From contig CADBGN010000021.1 of assembly GCA_902794155.1 (NCBI GenBank), positions 1 through 51,663 on the forward strand: a DNA stretch of 51,663 nt, in the 5' to 3' direction. Both the position numbers and the translations under genes were made by a program. Positions 35,501-46,721 of this stretch are shown here, piece after piece. This stretch comes from an uncultured Bacteroidia bacterium. GTDB lineage: Bacteria; Bacteroidota; Bacteroidia; Bacteroidales; F082. How positions within the stretch are numbered: position 1 is the stretch's first letter; each line of letters opens with the position of its first letter. The notes below the pieces were generated by a model. That model did not search any database, was not told the origin of the DNA, and was given only the letters and a program-made list of their open reading frames with translations.

Positions 35501-36089
35501 CAACCTAAAGGTTTGGCGTGACCAAGAGGATGAGTCCCTAAAGATGACTCCATTATATAGGGATCCTTTCTTGACGCTGGTTTCCAACGAATGCCTGGAC
35601 AGTTACTTTGAGGAAAAGAAGGATGCCATGACGGAGGGATTGGAATTGAGCAAGATGTTCAAGGACAGATACAATGTGAAGGAGGAGGAAGTGGTGAGGT
35701 TCAAGAACGAACTAAAGAATAAGCTTGTGACGATGCTTTTCGAAGCCATTAGTGATTTCTCCATCTTCAAGTACATAACAAAGAGCGAGGATTATCCATA
35801 TGTGAGTCATGACTATATGGACATTGACTTGCTTCTCCGTCAAATGGACTATAAGTCTACACCTTTTGTGCGACTCAATCCGACCGTGATCAATGCGGAA
35901 GGCATCAACACGCATTGCAAGATGGTGTTTCTTTATACGGAGCATGAGCAGGACAGAAAGACCTGGGAAGAGGCATGCAACCGAAATTTCAGCAATGCCC
36001 CCCAATGCCATCAAACGAATACGCCGTTTAAGATCACCTTGCTTCAATTGAAAGGCGTGGCTCCTGACGAAGTATCCTTGCTAAACTAG
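32592..36089 (+). CDS. Membrane-anchored papain-like (C1A) protease with unknown flanking domains, operon gene 4
   Basis: An 1165-aa protein. Residues 1 to about 500 match no family I know. A papain-type domain spans about 520-760: SVDLRDQFTAVKDQGEMGAC has the oxyanion Gln537 and nucleophile Cys543, six apart as in papain. His688 (GNHVMVICGYD) and Asn706 (VRNSWG) complete the set. A heptad-rich stretch (about 775-845) leads to a helical hairpin (about 853-875 and 885-905) flanked by arginines on both outer sides, so both termini should be cytoplasmic. A 250-residue C-terminal domain follows. There is no signal peptide. A cytoplasmic-facing C1A protease tied to a tubulin-like partner is unusual in bacteria. 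It starts 5 bp after gene 3. Confidence 0.75.
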   Translation: MRHTVHIMLGTDSASMLSSIKKYVIKYGEQELKAYFRAFQYPELGSQADARFLPAEPVEADENVFVAGIEEMYDVQFGKPYMVFSDNRAEYLKGFFRSLYDTSITINHPGDSSTLNLCVYVPLYLSEYWSVVEEFLVAIEAIPQSYRVDLFLLPYDTAFLFEKKEENLTVRYSEFARTSKEVLEAILKAKKSYGSLGSLVMLQNCNADGTSLNLDEDSFVRIVGEYAMLSVKHYSEMFHPAAQDPNRPLHALGISVLSFDKYYFVQYLLHRAYVHILDREKVSQSEVEVNKVSQIVQGLLRKNVNVFSKFYDKEVAPKLNKNLDHTEIISQIGSPLDCEISRLTAEFQSYLDNPDLSLPEKKATLAQLLGEDDDLLIGYMFNKRQLVIDDCSREVLDLFVEEHNAICALKSADAATDKAGEQEVERLQEFAALSKDGKPVQTASKLLDDLKATKVSMRESTNYIRQKTIELEGIDIQRVDHMESFKRLTNDGFVFEGHTYKLQGDTKEIDLEDEYKPLASVPSSVDLRDQFTAVKDQGEMGACSAFSLVGIFEYILKKNQQPDVDLSEQFVYFNARNSKGNSNRDSGTSLYDVIQTLKKDGVCLEQYFPYNPDNVAQEPPVEAYDNAKNRTLIKAKRVLVNLHDIKSAVCEGYPVAVSFKIFDSFHPCKGFIRIPTESEILNEKSGNHVMVICGYDDENHFFVVRNSWGYDFGDKGYCYIPYGYIENEDLINSACIITEISDTKLQVKGRDRKAVVSFDLTDSYIKSEILTNLIREEKIKLERLNKELTERSGSFNTLFQTLGNNGIRETLCDGTKERLDWESRNLTRKKDNLQQERLDELKAFDKGTRRCHLCFWGSMVTVVLVYALICVFLKSWNPLVCKPSFYVYGIMAINAIVFWLIMRQRKRRRKDLDMDYQKQLEHLSQEISICQHKKETTHLKTHLAGMIIDSLYKLERNLHSKYNGLRSYVGNLKVWRDQEDESLKMTPLYRDPFLTLVSNECLDSYFEEKKDAMTEGLELSKMFKDRYNVKEEEVVRFKNELKNKLVTMLFEAISDFSIFKYITKSEDYPYVSHDYMDIDLLLRQMDYKSTPFVRLNPTVINAEGINTHCKMVFLYTEHEQDRKTWEEACNRNFSNAPQCHQTNTPFKITLLQLKGVAPDEVSLLN

Positions 36090-36094
36090 TCGTT

Positions 36095-36874
36095 ATGAGA
36101 TTGCGCCGATGCTTCATGGTTTTTTCTGCGCTTATGGCGGTGTCGATGGCCATGATGGCTCAAGTTGACCTGGGAGAGCTTCGGCTAAACGATAAGCTGA
36201 TGGAACTCCCCGTTATTGGGGAATCCGAAACTGTGCTTGTGTATAACGGTTTTGTGGTTAACTACAACACCCAACGGTTGATTCCCAATTGGGTGGCCTA
36301 TGAATTGACTGCGGAAGAAGTGGCAGGCGATGTTCCTCGTGCAAGAGGTTTTAGCATGGATTTGGGGTTCAATGGACAACAAGCGATGCGAGAGGACTAT
36401 AGCAATTCGGGGTGGGATAAAGGCCATATGGCACCATCGGCTGATATGAAATGGTCGCAGGAAGCCATGAATGAGAGCTTCTATTTAACCAATGTTTGTC
36501 CACAAAATCACGTTCTTAACGGCAGGGATTGGCATACGTTGGAAAAACATGTTCGAAAATGGGCAGTGGAATACGGTAGGGTATGGGTCGTCTGTGGTCC
36601 CTACGTTTATGGAAACCGCTATGGAACGATAGGGGACAGAAAGGTGGTTGTTCCAGACGGGTTCTTCAAGGCGGTTCTTCGGAAAATCGGGGATGACTAT
36701 CAATCCATTGCCTTTGTGTTTGAGAACGATTCCAGTATGCAACCTTTGAGCAAATCGGTGGTTTCGGTGAATGACGTCGAAGCACTTGTTGGCTATGATT
36801 TATTTACGAATCTTAACGACGAGATTGAGGAGATGGTTGAAGCCCAGTATAATTGGGAAGAATGGTCAAAATAA
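36095..36874 (+). CDS. Secreted DNA/RNA non-specific endonuclease (NucA/Serratia type), operon gene 5
   Basis: A 259-aa protein with a signal peptide (1-22, ending AMMAQ). The beta-beta-alpha-Me motif is DKGHMAPSAD, with the general-base His111 (DRGH in classic members). The metal-ligand Asn lies in NESFYLTNVCPQ, and GRDWHTLEKHVR supplies the downstream acidic and basic residues. It should cut single- and double-stranded DNA and RNA outside the cytoplasm with Mg2+. It begins 5 bp after the protease gene, so expression is tied to the membrane assembly, either as effector or as clean-up enzyme. Confidence 0.88.
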   Translation: MRLRRCFMVFSALMAVSMAMMAQVDLGELRLNDKLMELPVIGESETVLVYNGFVVNYNTQRLIPNWVAYELTAEEVAGDVPRARGFSMDLGFNGQQAMREDYSNSGWDKGHMAPSADMKWSQEAMNESFYLTNVCPQNHVLNGRDWHTLEKHVRKWAVEYGRVWVVCGPYVYGNRYGTIGDRKVVVPDGFFKAVLRKIGDDYQSIAFVFENDSSMQPLSKSVVSVNDVEALVGYDLFTNLNDEIEEMVEAQYNWEEWSK

Positions 36875-36886
36875 AAACAGATTTAT

Positions 36887-37099
36887 ATGAGTGACAGAAC
36901 TTTTATTAATAATGGTGATTTAAACCCGGATCCGTTTTATCTTACGGTGGTAGATGCTAGGAAGTTGGCTGATTATCTTGATGATGTTCAATTGAAAGAT
37001 GAAATCAGGCAATCTGTATGGGAAGGAGATACAATGATTCCTATCGCACAGAAATACTATGAGGTTTGGGAAGAAATAAAGAGGCAGAAAGGATTATAA
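36887..37099 (+). CDS. Small acidic protein, operon gene 6
   Basis: A 70-aa cytoplasmic protein starting at the ATG 12 bp after the nuclease gene. It is mostly helical by composition (VVDARKLADYLDDVQLKDEI) with no cysteines and no signal peptide. It is the wrong compartment for a direct inhibitor of the exported nuclease unless it acts before export. Unknown family; included because of spacing, codon use and co-direction. Confidence 0.5.
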   Translation: MSDRTFINNGDLNPDPFYLTVVDARKLADYLDDVQLKDEIRQSVWEGDTMIPIAQKYYEVWEEIKRQKGL

Positions 37100-37211
37100 A
37101 TAATCTTTCTTTTATTACCATGGAATAATGGATGCATAATCCTTTTCTCTGGATAGCGTGTCGTTGAATGGAATACACCTAAAAAAGATGCAGGTGATAA
37201 GGAAAAACTTG

Positions 37212-37219
37212 TAACTTTG
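37212..37219 (+). promoter_or_regulatory. TAnnTTTG -7 element for the thioesterase gene
   Basis: TAACTTTG, 20 bases before the ATG at 37240. It overlaps the alternative GTG at 37219, which therefore cannot be the start. Confidence 0.5.
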
Positions 37220-37239
37220 TGGCGTTAATACCAAGCAAA

Positions 37240-37635
37240 ATGTTCTCTTGCCCCATCCAAATCCGCATGAGCGACCTCGACCCTTACAACCACGTCAACA
37301 ACGGGTCGCAGTGCAACTACTTCGATATGGGTCGAAGCCGATACTTCGAGCATGTCTTCCAAGCCAAAATCGACTGGCTGACCTTTAAGTATGTCCTCGT
37401 CCATGTGGACTTGGACTTTCGTCATCCCGTGTTGTTCCACGACCCCATTGTTTGTGAAAGCCGCGTCCTCGAGATAGGCAACTCCAGCTTTAAGATGGAG
37501 CAGTGCCTTAAAGATGCTGAAACGGGCGAAGTCAAGACCTTGTGCCACGCCGTGGTGGTGTATTTTAATCGAGAAACGAACCAATCGGAGCGGATACCCG
37601 ATGCCGACAGGGAAAAAATGATGCATGCCGACTAA
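37240..37635 (+). CDS. 4HBT-type acyl-CoA thioesterase
   Basis: A 131-aa hot-dog-fold protein. The ATG at 37240 is chosen because the promoter box covers the upstream GTG. The active-site helix motif is MSDLDPYNHVNNGSQCNYFD with the catalytic Asp, as in YbgC/4-hydroxybenzoyl-CoA thioesterases. Alternating strands end with AVVVYFNRETNQ. It hydrolyses an acyl-CoA or acyl-ACP thioester; the acyl chain is unknown. Confidence 0.85.
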   Translation: MFSCPIQIRMSDLDPYNHVNNGSQCNYFDMGRSRYFEHVFQAKIDWLTFKYVLVHVDLDFRHPVLFHDPIVCESRVLEIGNSSFKMEQCLKDAETGEVKTLCHAVVVYFNRETNQSERIPDADREKMMHAD

Positions 37636-41652
<4,017 letters not shown>

Positions 41653-41735
41653 ATTAGAGTTGCTGGAATTAAATACTATAATTGGTACAATTGTTGTGAT
41701 TAGATAGAATAACCTAACAAAAACAATTAATCATT

Positions 41736-41933
41736 ATGTGGATCATCATCGCATCAGTACTGGTCGCGCTCGTTATCATCGCCATCATGGTGATCAAAGC
41801 TACGGGACGTCCTATCATGAACAAACCCACCTGGAAGGGTGGAATTATCTCCTTTCTGGTGGGATTGCTTCCTGTCTATCTCTTGCTCTGCCTCTTCGGC
41901 GTCATGGGCGTGGAACGCGAGGAGGAGTTCTGA
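41736..41933 (+). CDS. Small two-helix membrane protein
   Basis: A 65-aa protein with two hydrophobic helices (about 2-20 and 36-56) separated by the basic loop KATGRPIMNKPTWKGG and ending in EREEEF. Intact frame, normal start. Function unknown. It is convergent with the SPFH gene, with a gap of 3 bp. Confidence 0.6.
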   Translation: MWIIIASVLVALVIIAIMVIKATGRPIMNKPTWKGGIISFLVGLLPVYLLLCLFGVMGVEREEEF

Positions 41934-41936
41934 AGC

Positions 41937-42755
41937 TTACTTCAAATCAATAAAAGGCACTGAGTTGCCTAGCATGTACTGTGGCATCTTGCCATCCCAT
42001 TTCTGCACGGCTTCGTAGTTCACCAATTTGGGGTTGCTCTCCAAAGCCGCCGCCTTGATGCTCATGGCTTCAGCTTCGGCTTGGGCCTTGATTTTGGTCT
42101 GCTTGGCCTGCTCTTCAACCTGAATAGTGACATTCTTGGCTTTTAGGGCATTCTGCTCAGCCACCTGTTTCTCCTTGATGGCGGTCTCGAAGTCGTCGTC
42201 GAAGTCGATGTTGGTGATTTGGAATTGGACATTCATGAAATAGTTGCTGTCAAGAGCTTCCCGGAGAGAAATTTCGATTTCACGTCGTACAGCGTCACGG
42301 TTTTCAACGATTTCTGTTGCAGCAAAATTACCAAAGCTCTGTTTCATGGCCGAGCGGATGAAGGGCACTACAATACGGTTGTGATAGTCGTCGCCGACGT
42401 TCTTCATCAGCTTGCTGACGTTTTCGCGCACCAAGTCGTAGTTGATGGTGTATTCCACCTCTGAAGTCTGCACGTCGCGGGTATAGCTGTTCTCCTTGCC
42501 GTCAAACTTCTTCTGCTGCACGTTCACACGTTTGATGGTTTGGATGAATGGGATCTTCATGTGAAGGCCGTCCCCAATGACCTCGTCGCTCATCTTGCCG
42601 AAGGTGGCGAGTACACCGCGTTCCGTCGATCGGATGGTATAGAACGAGGAGAAGAATACTAGGATGGCAAATAGTCCCACAATGCCCCAAACGATGTAAC
42701 GTCCGATTTTCTTTTTGTTGGGGTTGATGTTGATGTTGGTGTAAGGTTGATTCAT
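41937..42755 (-). CDS. SPFH/prohibitin domain membrane protein
   Basis: A 272-aa protein. The start is the ATG at 42755; the longer frame to 42797 overlaps the promoter. A cytoplasmic lead of about 20 residues is followed by one helix (about 21-40, YIVWGIVGLFAILVFFSSFY). The SPFH domain follows (about 45-200: STERGVLATFGKM, GDGLHMKIPFIQTIKRV), then the coiled-coil flotillin-like stretch (about 195-245, KEKQVAEQNALKAKN, AQAEAEAMSIKA). Such proteins form large rings in the inner membrane and often regulate FtsH-type proteolysis. No protease gene is adjacent here. Confidence 0.88.
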   Translation of the reverse strand: MNQPYTNININPNKKKIGRYIVWGIVGLFAILVFFSSFYTIRSTERGVLATFGKMSDEVIGDGLHMKIPFIQTIKRVNVQQKKFDGKENSYTRDVQTSEVEYTINYDLVRENVSKLMKNVGDDYHNRIVVPFIRSAMKQSFGNFAATEIVENRDAVRREIEISLREALDSNYFMNVQFQITNIDFDDDFETAIKEKQVAEQNALKAKNVTIQVEEQAKQTKIKAQAEAEAMSIKAAALESNPKLVNYEAVQKWDGKMPQYMLGNSVPFIDLK

Positions 42756-42786
42756 GACAGTATTGTTTTGACTTGTTTTTGTTGGG

Positions 42787-42794
42787 CAAAAGTA
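42787..42794 (-). promoter_or_regulatory. TAnnTTTG -7 element for the SPFH gene
   Basis: Minus-strand TACTTTTG, 32 bases before the ATG at 42755. Confidence 0.5.
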
Positions 42795-42844
42795 CACAAT
42801 AATTTGAAATCTTGGCCTTTTTCTATTTGTGTCGGAAAATTGTT

Positions 42845-42852
42845 TATCTTTG
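42845..42852 (+). promoter_or_regulatory. TAnnTTTG -7 element for ahcY
   Basis: TATCTTTG, 37 bases before the ATG at 42890. The leader is too short for a known SAH riboswitch and none is seen. Confidence 0.5.
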
Positions 42853-42889
42853 CCTTTTCATACTATCACGAAACAAAATATCTAAATCA

Positions 42890-44320
42890 ATGGATAACAG
42901 ACTATTAGACAACAAATTGCCCTATTTGGTGGCCGACATGAACTTGGCTGCTTGGGGACGCAAGGAAATTGAAGTATCGGAACACGAAATGCCCGGCCTG
43001 ATGTCGCTGCGCAAGAAATACGGCGATACGAAGCCGCTGAAGGGCGCCAAGATCATGGGCTCACTCCACATGACCATCCAAACCGCCTGCCTGATTGAGA
43101 CTTTGGTTAAGTTGGGTGCGACGGTGCGTTGGTGCAGCTGCAATATATATTCCACGCAGGACCACGCTGCTGCTGCTATAGCCGAGACGGGTACTGCTGT
43201 CTTCGCTTGGAAAGGTGAGACCCTTGAAGACTATTGGTGGTGCACCAAGCGCGCCATCACCTTCCCCGATGGGTCAGGTCCTGACCTCATTGTGGACGAT
43301 GGCGGCGATGCCACCTTGCTGATTCACAAGGGCTACGCCTGCGAAAACGACCCCAAACTCCTTGACGCACCCACGGGCAGCGAGGAAGAAAGAGCATTGA
43401 TGAGCGTCATCAAGGCTACTTATAAAGAGAATCCTACTTTCTGGCATACTGTTGTTGCCAATTGGAAAGGCGTTTCGGAAGAGACCACCACGGGTGTGCA
43501 TCGTCTGTATCAGATGCACGAGCGTGGCGAGTTGCTGGTGCCCGCCATCAATGTGAACGACTCGGTGACCAAGTCAAAGTTCGATAACCTCTACGGCTGC
43601 CGCGAGTCGTTGGCCGATGGCATTAAGCGCGCCACCGATGTGATGATTGCCGGTAAAGTTGTTGTGGTGTGCGGTTACGGTGAAGTGGGCAAGGGTTGCT
43701 CACACTCCATGAAGAGCTATGGCGCCCGTGTGCTCGTCACCGAAATCGACCCCATCTGTGCATTGCAAGCCGCTATGGAAGGCTTCGAGGTCACGACGAT
43801 GGAAGAGGCCGTCAAGGAAGGCAACATCTTTGTCACTACGACAGGTAACTGCGACGTCATCACGCTCGAACACATCCTCAAGATGAAAGACCAGGCTATC
43901 GTGTGCAATATCGGTCACTTCGACAACGAAATCCAGGTGGACCGCCTTGAAAAAACCGAGCACCTAAAGGAGAAGATCAACATCAAGCCGCAGGTCGACA
44001 AGTACGTCTTCGATGATGGTCATTGCATCTTCCTGTTGGCTTCGGGCCGTCTGGTCAACCTTGGTTGCGCCACGGGTCACGCCAGCTTCGTGATGAGCAA
44101 CTCGTTCACCAACCAGACCTTGGCCCAGATGGACCTTTGGGAGAAACGCGGTCAATACAAGGTCGGCGTGTACTGCCTGCCCAAGTATTTGGACGAGGAA
44201 GTGGCCCGTTTGCACCTCGAGAAGATTGGTGTGAAGCTCACCAAGCTCACGCAGAAGCAGGCCGACTACATCGGCGTACCCGTTGAGGGACCCTACAAGT
44301 CGGACATCTACCGCTATTGA
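42890..44320 (+). CDS. ahcY: Adenosylhomocysteinase
   Basis: A 476-aa enzyme that splits S-adenosylhomocysteine to adenosine and homocysteine, keeping methylation running. The start at 42890 ([20 protein letters not shown]) is chosen because the longer frame crosses the promoter. Motifs: [15 protein letters not shown] (about 59), [14 protein letters not shown] (about 85), the NAD+ loop [16 protein letters not shown] (about 265), [10 protein letters not shown] (about 345) and the C-terminal YKSDIYRY that closes the active site. Complete and cytoplasmic. The 3' end overlaps the convergent gene by 7 bases. Confidence 0.96.
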   Translation: MDNRLLDNKLPYLVADMNLAAWGRKEIEVSEHEMPGLMSLRKKYGDTKPLKGAKIMGSLHMTIQTACLIETLVKLGATVRWCSCNIYSTQDHAAAAIAETGTAVFAWKGETLEDYWWCTKRAITFPDGSGPDLIVDDGGDATLLIHKGYACENDPKLLDAPTGSEEERALMSVIKATYKENPTFWHTVVANWKGVSEETTTGVHRLYQMHERGELLVPAINVNDSVTKSKFDNLYGCRESLADGIKRATDVMIAGKVVVVCGYGEVGKGCSHSMKSYGARVLVTEIDPICALQAAMEGFEVTTMEEAVKEGNIFVTTTGNCDVITLEHILKMKDQAIVCNIGHFDNEIQVDRLEKTEHLKEKINIKPQVDKYVFDDGHCIFLLASGRLVNLGCATGHASFVMSNSFTNQTLAQMDLWEKRGQYKVGVYCLPKYLDEEVARLHLEKIGVKLTKLTQKQADYIGVPVEGPYKSDIYRY

Positions 44321-45450
44321 TGAGCTTTTAAGGCATTGTGAAGCATGTAATCTGTTCTGTCCGTTGGCTGTAACGGAACTTTCCAGGTTTCATGCTTCAT
44401 TATTTTTTTCAGTTTTATGCCCAAGAGCGCCCCATGCCGATTAATGTAGGTTTCCTGTTTGTCGGCACCTTCGTAAAAGAAAGAGCCAAGGTTTTCAAAT
44501 TCGGCCACGGAACGGCTTGTCAGGTTGGTCCTCAGCATGCCATAAAGAGCGATGCCAAAGAGATGGTACCAAGCTCCATAGTTGTCGCCTATCTCTTTGG
44601 AGTCGTGACGAATATAGGCCAGTTTCTTTTGCAACGGGTCGTTTTGGCGGCCTTTTCGATGCGGGTCGCCAGCTAGGACATTCTCACAGGTCAGTAAAGT
44701 CAGGTAAATGTTGCCCTTGTTGAGGATATAGCTTTCTTCAAACAAGTCGTGGGGCAAGACGCCGCCATCGGGATAAGCCATGACGCGGTTCGTCAAGGCT
44801 TTTTCTTGGCCAGTGATGCAATATCGCGCAGTCCAACCGCAGGCAAGACATAGGAAGAGCTTGCTGCCTATTACAAAAGGGCTGGGGAAGTCTTGTTGCT
44901 TACCTATGACATGGCACCCCAATCTATGCCAAAAGCCGAAGAGCAAATAATCCTTTGCATCAGGCGACCAGTCATGTTCTTCACCTGGAGAGGGGACAAG
45001 GTTTGGATAATGCTGCAGCATGATTTCACTGCATTTGTTGGCCAGCCTGTCAATGTCTATTGGAACTGTTCCCCCGATTTCAAATATTTCAACAGGCTCG
45101 TCTTCAATGGTTTGTGGAAGCGCACCATTAAAGAGCATGTTCAATAGTTTTATGGGAATGGTGTCGAGTTTTCTAATAAGAAAAGCGTCTCCTTTTGGGT
45201 CGATTAGCATGAGGCTGTCTTGTTGGTAATGTCTTGCCTCATAGTGGTGTTCAATCCATGCATAGAAATCGTAACGCTGTTGTTGAAACTTTTTTTCGAG
45301 CGTCGCAAATTCAGCGCTTTCCCAGACGAAGTTGAACTCGGATGGGTTAATCAAGTCGATATGTTTTGGCAGGTAAGCCATCGGTCTTGATTGGCCGAAG
45401 CCAACGGAGAGGATGGCCATAAAACAGACCAAAAGCGCTGATTTTCTCAT
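44314..45450 (-). CDS. Exported protein of unknown function
   Basis: A 378-aa protein. The start at 45450 gives the signal peptide [20 protein letters not shown]; the longer frame crosses the promoter box. The mature part is mixed alpha/beta, with a central run near 220-300 ([40 protein letters not shown]). No domain is recognised and no catalytic motif is obvious. Periplasmic or secreted by its signal; convergent with ahcY. Confidence 0.6.
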   Translation of the reverse strand: MRKSALLVCFMAILSVGFGQSRPMAYLPKHIDLINPSEFNFVWESAEFATLEKKFQQQRYDFYAWIEHHYEARHYQQDSLMLIDPKGDAFLIRKLDTIPIKLLNMLFNGALPQTIEDEPVEIFEIGGTVPIDIDRLANKCSEIMLQHYPNLVPSPGEEHDWSPDAKDYLLFGFWHRLGCHVIGKQQDFPSPFVIGSKLFLCLACGWTARYCITGQEKALTNRVMAYPDGGVLPHDLFEESYILNKGNIYLTLLTCENVLAGDPHRKGRQNDPLQKKLAYIRHDSKEIGDNYGAWYHLFGIALYGMLRTNLTSRSVAEFENLGSFFYEGADKQETYINRHGALLGIKLKKIMKHETWKVPLQPTDRTDYMLHNALKAHQ

Positions 45451-45473
45451 GGTTTCAAAAATGAAAGGATGGA

Positions 45474-45481
45474 CAAAAATA
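45474..45481 (-). promoter_or_regulatory. TAnnTTTG -7 element for the 44314-45450 gene
   Basis: Minus-strand TATTTTTG, 24 bases before the ATG at 45450. Confidence 0.5.
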
Positions 45482-45542
45482 GGAAAAAACCACAATTGAC
45501 AATTGTTTTTTGTCTTTTGCTTCTGTTTTTCGGTGTTTTTAT

Positions 45543-45550
45543 TATTTTTG
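45543..45550 (+). promoter_or_regulatory. TAnnTTTG -7 element for the glycosyltransferase operon
   Basis: TATTTTTG, 43 bases before the ATG at 45594. Confidence 0.5.
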
Positions 45551-45593
45551 CAATTGGAAAATTCCTCATTGGGATTTCCGTTTTTTTTGAAGT

Positions 45594-46718
45594 ATGAAGA
45601 TTGCAGTTAATACTCGTTTGTTGCTGAAAAACAAGTTGGAAGGTATCGGCTGGGTGGCCTATGAGACCTTGCGTCGCATGGTCAAAGACCATCCCGAGGT
45701 GGAGTTCTACTTCATCTTCGACCGTGAGCCCGACCCGATTTTTCTTTTTAGCGACAACGTGAAACCCATAGTGTTGTTCCCGCAGGCACGGCATCCCTTC
45801 TTGTTCATTTGGTTCTTCGAGTTTTCGGTGACTAAGGCCTTGAAGAAGGTCAAGCCCGACTTGTTCTTCTCGCCCGACGGCTACCTCAGCCTTCGTTCTG
45901 ATGTGCCACAAGTGACACAGTTTCACGACCTTAACTTCGAGCATTTTCCGAAGGACATGCCGAAAATACATCTTTGGCACTACAAGAAATATTTCCCGAA
46001 GTTCGCCCGAAAAGCCAAGCGCATCGTGACGGTGTCGGAGTTCTCGAAAAAGGACATAGTGGAATGTTACGGTATTGAACCTGAGAAGATCGATGTGGCC
46101 TATAACGGTGTGAATGAGAAATTTGCGCCTATTTCCGAAGAGGAGCAGGAGGCCATCCGTGCGAAATACACGAATGGAAATCCTTACTTCATGTTCGTTG
46201 GCTCACTGCATCCGCGCAAGAACTTGGCACGCTTGTTCACGGCCTTTGATTTGTTCAAGGGTCAGACGCCTTCTAATGTCAAGTTGCTGATTGTAGGGGA
46301 GAAGCGTTGGTGGTCGGAGCCTATCGAGCAGGCCTACAGCCAGATGCGTTTCAAGGACGAGGTGGTCTTTGCCGGTCGTCTGAGCGCCGAAGACCTGCAT
46401 TTGGTGACGGCATCGGCACTTGCTTCGGTGTATGTGTCTTATTTCGAGGGCTTTGGCATCCCTATTTTGGAAGCGTTCAGGTGCGACACGCCCGTCATCA
46501 CCTCCAATGTGACTTCCATGCCCGAGGTGGCCGACGACGCGGCTTTGTTGGTGGATCCTTTCAGTGAGGCCTCCATCGCCGAAGGCATGACTGAGATGCT
46601 CGACGAGAACGTACGTGATTCTCTAATTGAGAAGGGTAGGGAACGCGCCAAAAACTTCTCATGGGACAAAGCTGCGGATGACATTTGGAACTCATTAATG
46701 AAAGCAATAAAAGAATAG
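45594..46718 (+). CDS. GT4-family glycosyltransferase
   Basis: A 374-aa GT-B enzyme. The N-terminal domain has NTRLLLKNKLEGIGWVAYE. The linker and C-terminal donor domain contain VSEFSKKDIVECYGI, MFVGSLHPRKNLARL and the nucleotide-sugar signature SYFEGFGIPILEAFRCDTPV (E-x7-E pair), followed by TSMPEVADDAALLVDP. It transfers a sugar from an NDP-sugar, probably in surface polysaccharide or lipid glycosylation. purD starts 3 bp later, so the genes share a transcript. Confidence 0.88.
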   Translation: MKIAVNTRLLLKNKLEGIGWVAYETLRRMVKDHPEVEFYFIFDREPDPIFLFSDNVKPIVLFPQARHPFLFIWFFEFSVTKALKKVKPDLFFSPDGYLSLRSDVPQVTQFHDLNFEHFPKDMPKIHLWHYKKYFPKFARKAKRIVTVSEFSKKDIVECYGIEPEKIDVAYNGVNEKFAPISEEEQEAIRAKYTNGNPYFMFVGSLHPRKNLARLFTAFDLFKGQTPSNVKLLIVGEKRWWSEPIEQAYSQMRFKDEVVFAGRLSAEDLHLVTASALASVYVSYFEGFGIPILEAFRCDTPVITSNVTSMPEVADDAALLVDPFSEASIAEGMTEMLDENVRDSLIEKGRERAKNFSWDKAADDIWNSLMKAIKE

Positions 46719-46721
46719 AAT

